Positions 3,769 to 5,299 of a stretch of 5,299 bases of DNA are shown in pieces. The first letter of the stretch is position 1; every line of letters begins with the position of its first letter. The notes under the pieces are model-generated. The model ran no database searches, was not told the origin of the DNA, and worked only from the letters and a program-made list of their open reading frames with translations. Where the stretch lies: NCBI GenBank assembly GCA_023265235.1, contig JAHFUF010000417.1:1-5299 (forward strand). The letters run 5' to 3'. This stretch comes from Blastocatellia bacterium. Its GTDB lineage: Bacteria > Acidobacteriota > Blastocatellia > Chloracidobacteriales > JADJPF01. The position numbers and the translations under genes are program-made.

Positions 3769-5299
3769 ATGAGTCCGTATTATCAAACAAAGGATACTAT
3801 GGTTATGACAATAGAGCGACAGCCAACAGCTAAAGATCTTTTCTGTTCTGCATTAGAGAGAGCACCTCAAGAACGCCAAGGTTTTCTTCTCAAAGCTTGT
3901 CAAGAAGATAATGTTTTATACAAGGAAGTCTTTTCTTTAATAGCTTCATATGAAGAAGCAAAGTCGTTTCTAGAAAAACCTGCTGCTAACTTTGCCGCTC
4001 AATTAATTTTACAAGAAAAAAACATCACTGCCCTAACAAATAAAAGTAGGTTTTTAGATCAAATTATAGGACAAGTACTGGATAATAAATATTTGATAGA
4101 AAAGCAATTAGGGCAAGGTGGAATGGGTGCAGTTTATCAAGCTTTGCACTTAGGTACAGAAAGATTAGTGGCAGTAAAAGTCATTACCCCACAGTTTATG
4201 ACCAATAGTGAATTTGTAGAGCGGTTTAAGCGTGAAGCAAAAGCTACAGGCAAACTTTCACACCCTAATGTGGTAAATGTTACAGACTTTGGGGTTACTA
4301 ATTTTGGCTCAAATTCTGTTGCTTATCTAGTAATGGAGTATCTAAAAGGTTTGACTTTAGGTGAACTACTCAAGAAAAAAAGTAAGCTACCTTTAAGCTT
4401 TACAATTGATGTTTTAGATCAAATTTGTGCTGCTATTAATGAAGCACACCTACAAGGCATTATTCATCGCGATCTAAAGCCAGATAATATTTGGCTAGAG
4501 CCTGATGGTAGAGGTTCTTATCATGTTAAAGTCTTAGATTTTGGTTTAGCGAAACTATACAGTAGTAATTTGCCAGAAATAGTTTTAGAAAATAACCCTA
4601 TAAAAAATGATAACTCTAAGGAGAGTGAGCCTTCAGACAATGTTAAAACAGTTCTAAAAACAAATCCTAGAAAAACCAGTTTAGCTGGTGCTGGTTTGGA
4701 TATAGTAAACATTGAAGATCATAGGAAAACCCAGCCATTTCCTGTAGCTGAAACAGCTAAGAATAATCTTCTTAATAACACTATAGAAAATGTAACTCGT
4801 GTAGGGACAATTTTAGGGACTCCGCTTTATATGTCACCAGAGCAGTGTCAAGGTATTCAAGTAAATGCACTATCAGATATTTATAGCTTAGGAGTTATTG
4901 CTTATCAAATGCTATTGGGTGAAACCCCTTTTAAGGGAGATTTTAAAGAGCTTATTAATAAGCATTTAACAGTAATGCCAGACTCTTTACATAAAAAGCA
5001 TAACGTTCCTAAAGCAATCTCTGAAGCTATAATGACAGCACTAGCTAAAGATCCTATAGAAAGATTTCCTAGTGCTAAAGCTTTTGCTACTGTCCTACGC
5101 GCCAATTTTGAGGAAGAAAAGCCTTTAATTAAACAAGCACGCAATATTTATTGGAAGAATTTCCGTCAGATAACAAACATTTCTTTTGTATTTAGTTTGG
5201 TTTTTACTTTTCTTAGTGGATTGCTATCAACAATTGTAATTCAGAGCAATTTTAACTCTTCCTATAGTAATTTTCTGCAAAGTTTTTGGTGGGTTTTAC
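3769..5299 (+). CDS. Membrane-anchored Hanks-type Ser/Thr protein kinase (C-terminus outside window)
   Basis: The 510 visible residues are open to the window edge. Residues 18-75 are a helical lead (LFCSALERAPQERQGFLLKAC...SFLEKPA) often seen before kinase domains in Acidobacteriota and Planctomycetota. The kinase domain spans about 105-447. It has a glycine loop GQGGMGAV (115-122), ATP-binding K137, helix-C E156, catalytic HRDLKPDN (233-240, D235), Mg-binding DFG (257-259), GTPLYMSPEQ (350-359) and D370, with R431 near the domain end. All key residues are present, so it should phosphorylate proteins on Ser/Thr in the cytoplasm. Between DFG and SPE lie 96 residues, far more than usual, with an Asn/Lys/Ser/Thr-rich insert. 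A hydrophobic segment at about 471-491 is a likely membrane anchor, and an extracytoplasmic part would follow. The SD site AGAGG (3757-3761), 7 nt upstream, favours Met1, but Met11 (3799) also has AAAGGA before it. Its substrates are unknown. Confidence 0.92.
   Translation, partial: MSPYYQTKDTMVMTIERQPTAKDLFCSALERAPQERQGFLLKACQEDNVLYKEVFSLIASYEEAKSFLEKPAANFAAQLILQEKNITALTNKSRFLDQIIGQVLDNKYLIEKQLGQGGMGAVYQALHLGTERLVAVKVITPQFMTNSEFVERFKREAKATGKLSHPNVVNVTDFGVTNFGSNSVAYLVMEYLKGLTLGELLKKKSKLPLSFTIDVLDQICAAINEAHLQGIIHRDLKPDNIWLEPDGRGSYHVKVLDFGLAKLYSSNLPEIVLENNPIKNDNSKESEPSDNVKTVLKTNPRKTSLAGAGLDIVNIEDHRKTQPFPVAETAKNNLLNNTIENVTRVGTILGTPLYMSPEQCQGIQVNALSDIYSLGVIAYQMLLGETPFKGDFKELINKHLTVMPDSLHKKHNVPKAISEAIMTALAKDPIERFPSAKAFATVLRANFEEEKPLIKQARNIYWKNFRQITNISFVFSLVFTFLSGLLSTIVIQSNFNSSYSNFLQSFWWVL

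Noticed and set aside
4521..5144. Two short minus-strand frames (4521-4712 and 4905-5144) inside the kinase gene
   Set aside because: Both are antisense to intact kinase motifs and the insert, with no start signals.
1..5299. CRISPR arrays, tRNA or rRNA genes, insertion sequences, att sites
   Set aside because: I found no spaced repeats, cloverleaf-like segments, transposase frames or terminal inverted repeats with target duplications.

Overview
The window is AT-rich (roughly 35-38% G+C by eye) bacterial DNA with compact genes. Three minus-strand starts have a strong AAGGAG-type Shine-Dalgarno (SD) site. The lineage is not certain. The plus-strand kinase has an N-terminal helical region, a Hanks-type catalytic domain ending in GTPLYMSPEQ, and a membrane segment. 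This architecture is common in Acidobacteriota, especially Blastocatellia-like lineages, and occurs in some Planctomycetota and Myxococcota. I infer an AT-rich acidobacterium or relative, with moderate confidence at best.

Left part (1-1758), all on the minus strand. The window opens inside a small exported c-type cytochrome gene (1-165). It is cut off just after the CxxC of its heme motif and is too short to appear in a simple ORF scan. A 303-bp gap (166-468) holds a clear intrinsic terminator (324-362). This ends a two-gene unit: a PhaR-type polyhydroxyalkanoate (PHA) regulator (1171-1758) followed, after 45 bp, by a lysine-rich phasin-like protein (469-1125). Both proteins end in the same LPTRxE...RLxEL coiled-coil motif, which resembles the C-terminal motif of PHA synthase partner subunits PhaE and PhaR.

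Control region (1759-1947). The phaR promoter is close to the sigma-70 consensus (TTGACA, 17 bp, TATAAC). Two copies of a palindrome with half-site TAACGCA lie on it, centred 32 bp apart. One covers the -10 box and spacer, and the other lies just upstream of the -35 box. This is the layout expected for repression, plausibly autorepression by PhaR that is relieved when PHA granules bind the protein.

Right part (1948-5299). A cytoplasmic TPR-repeat protein (1948-3090, plus) converges with a small unrecognised alpha/beta protein (3110-3511, minus) across only 19 bp. A 257-bp region with an 8-bp-arm palindrome, a TATAAT box and a duplicated ribosome-binding leader separates that gene from a divergent membrane-anchored Ser/Thr protein kinase (3769 to the window end, incomplete). 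The kinase has all the catalytic residues and an activation segment about 100 residues long, containing a low-complexity insert.

The left part is a PHA-granule regulatory unit. No PHA synthase or PHA biosynthetic enzyme is in the window. A functional link between the PHA unit, the TPR protein, the unknown gene and the kinase is not shown by the sequence.
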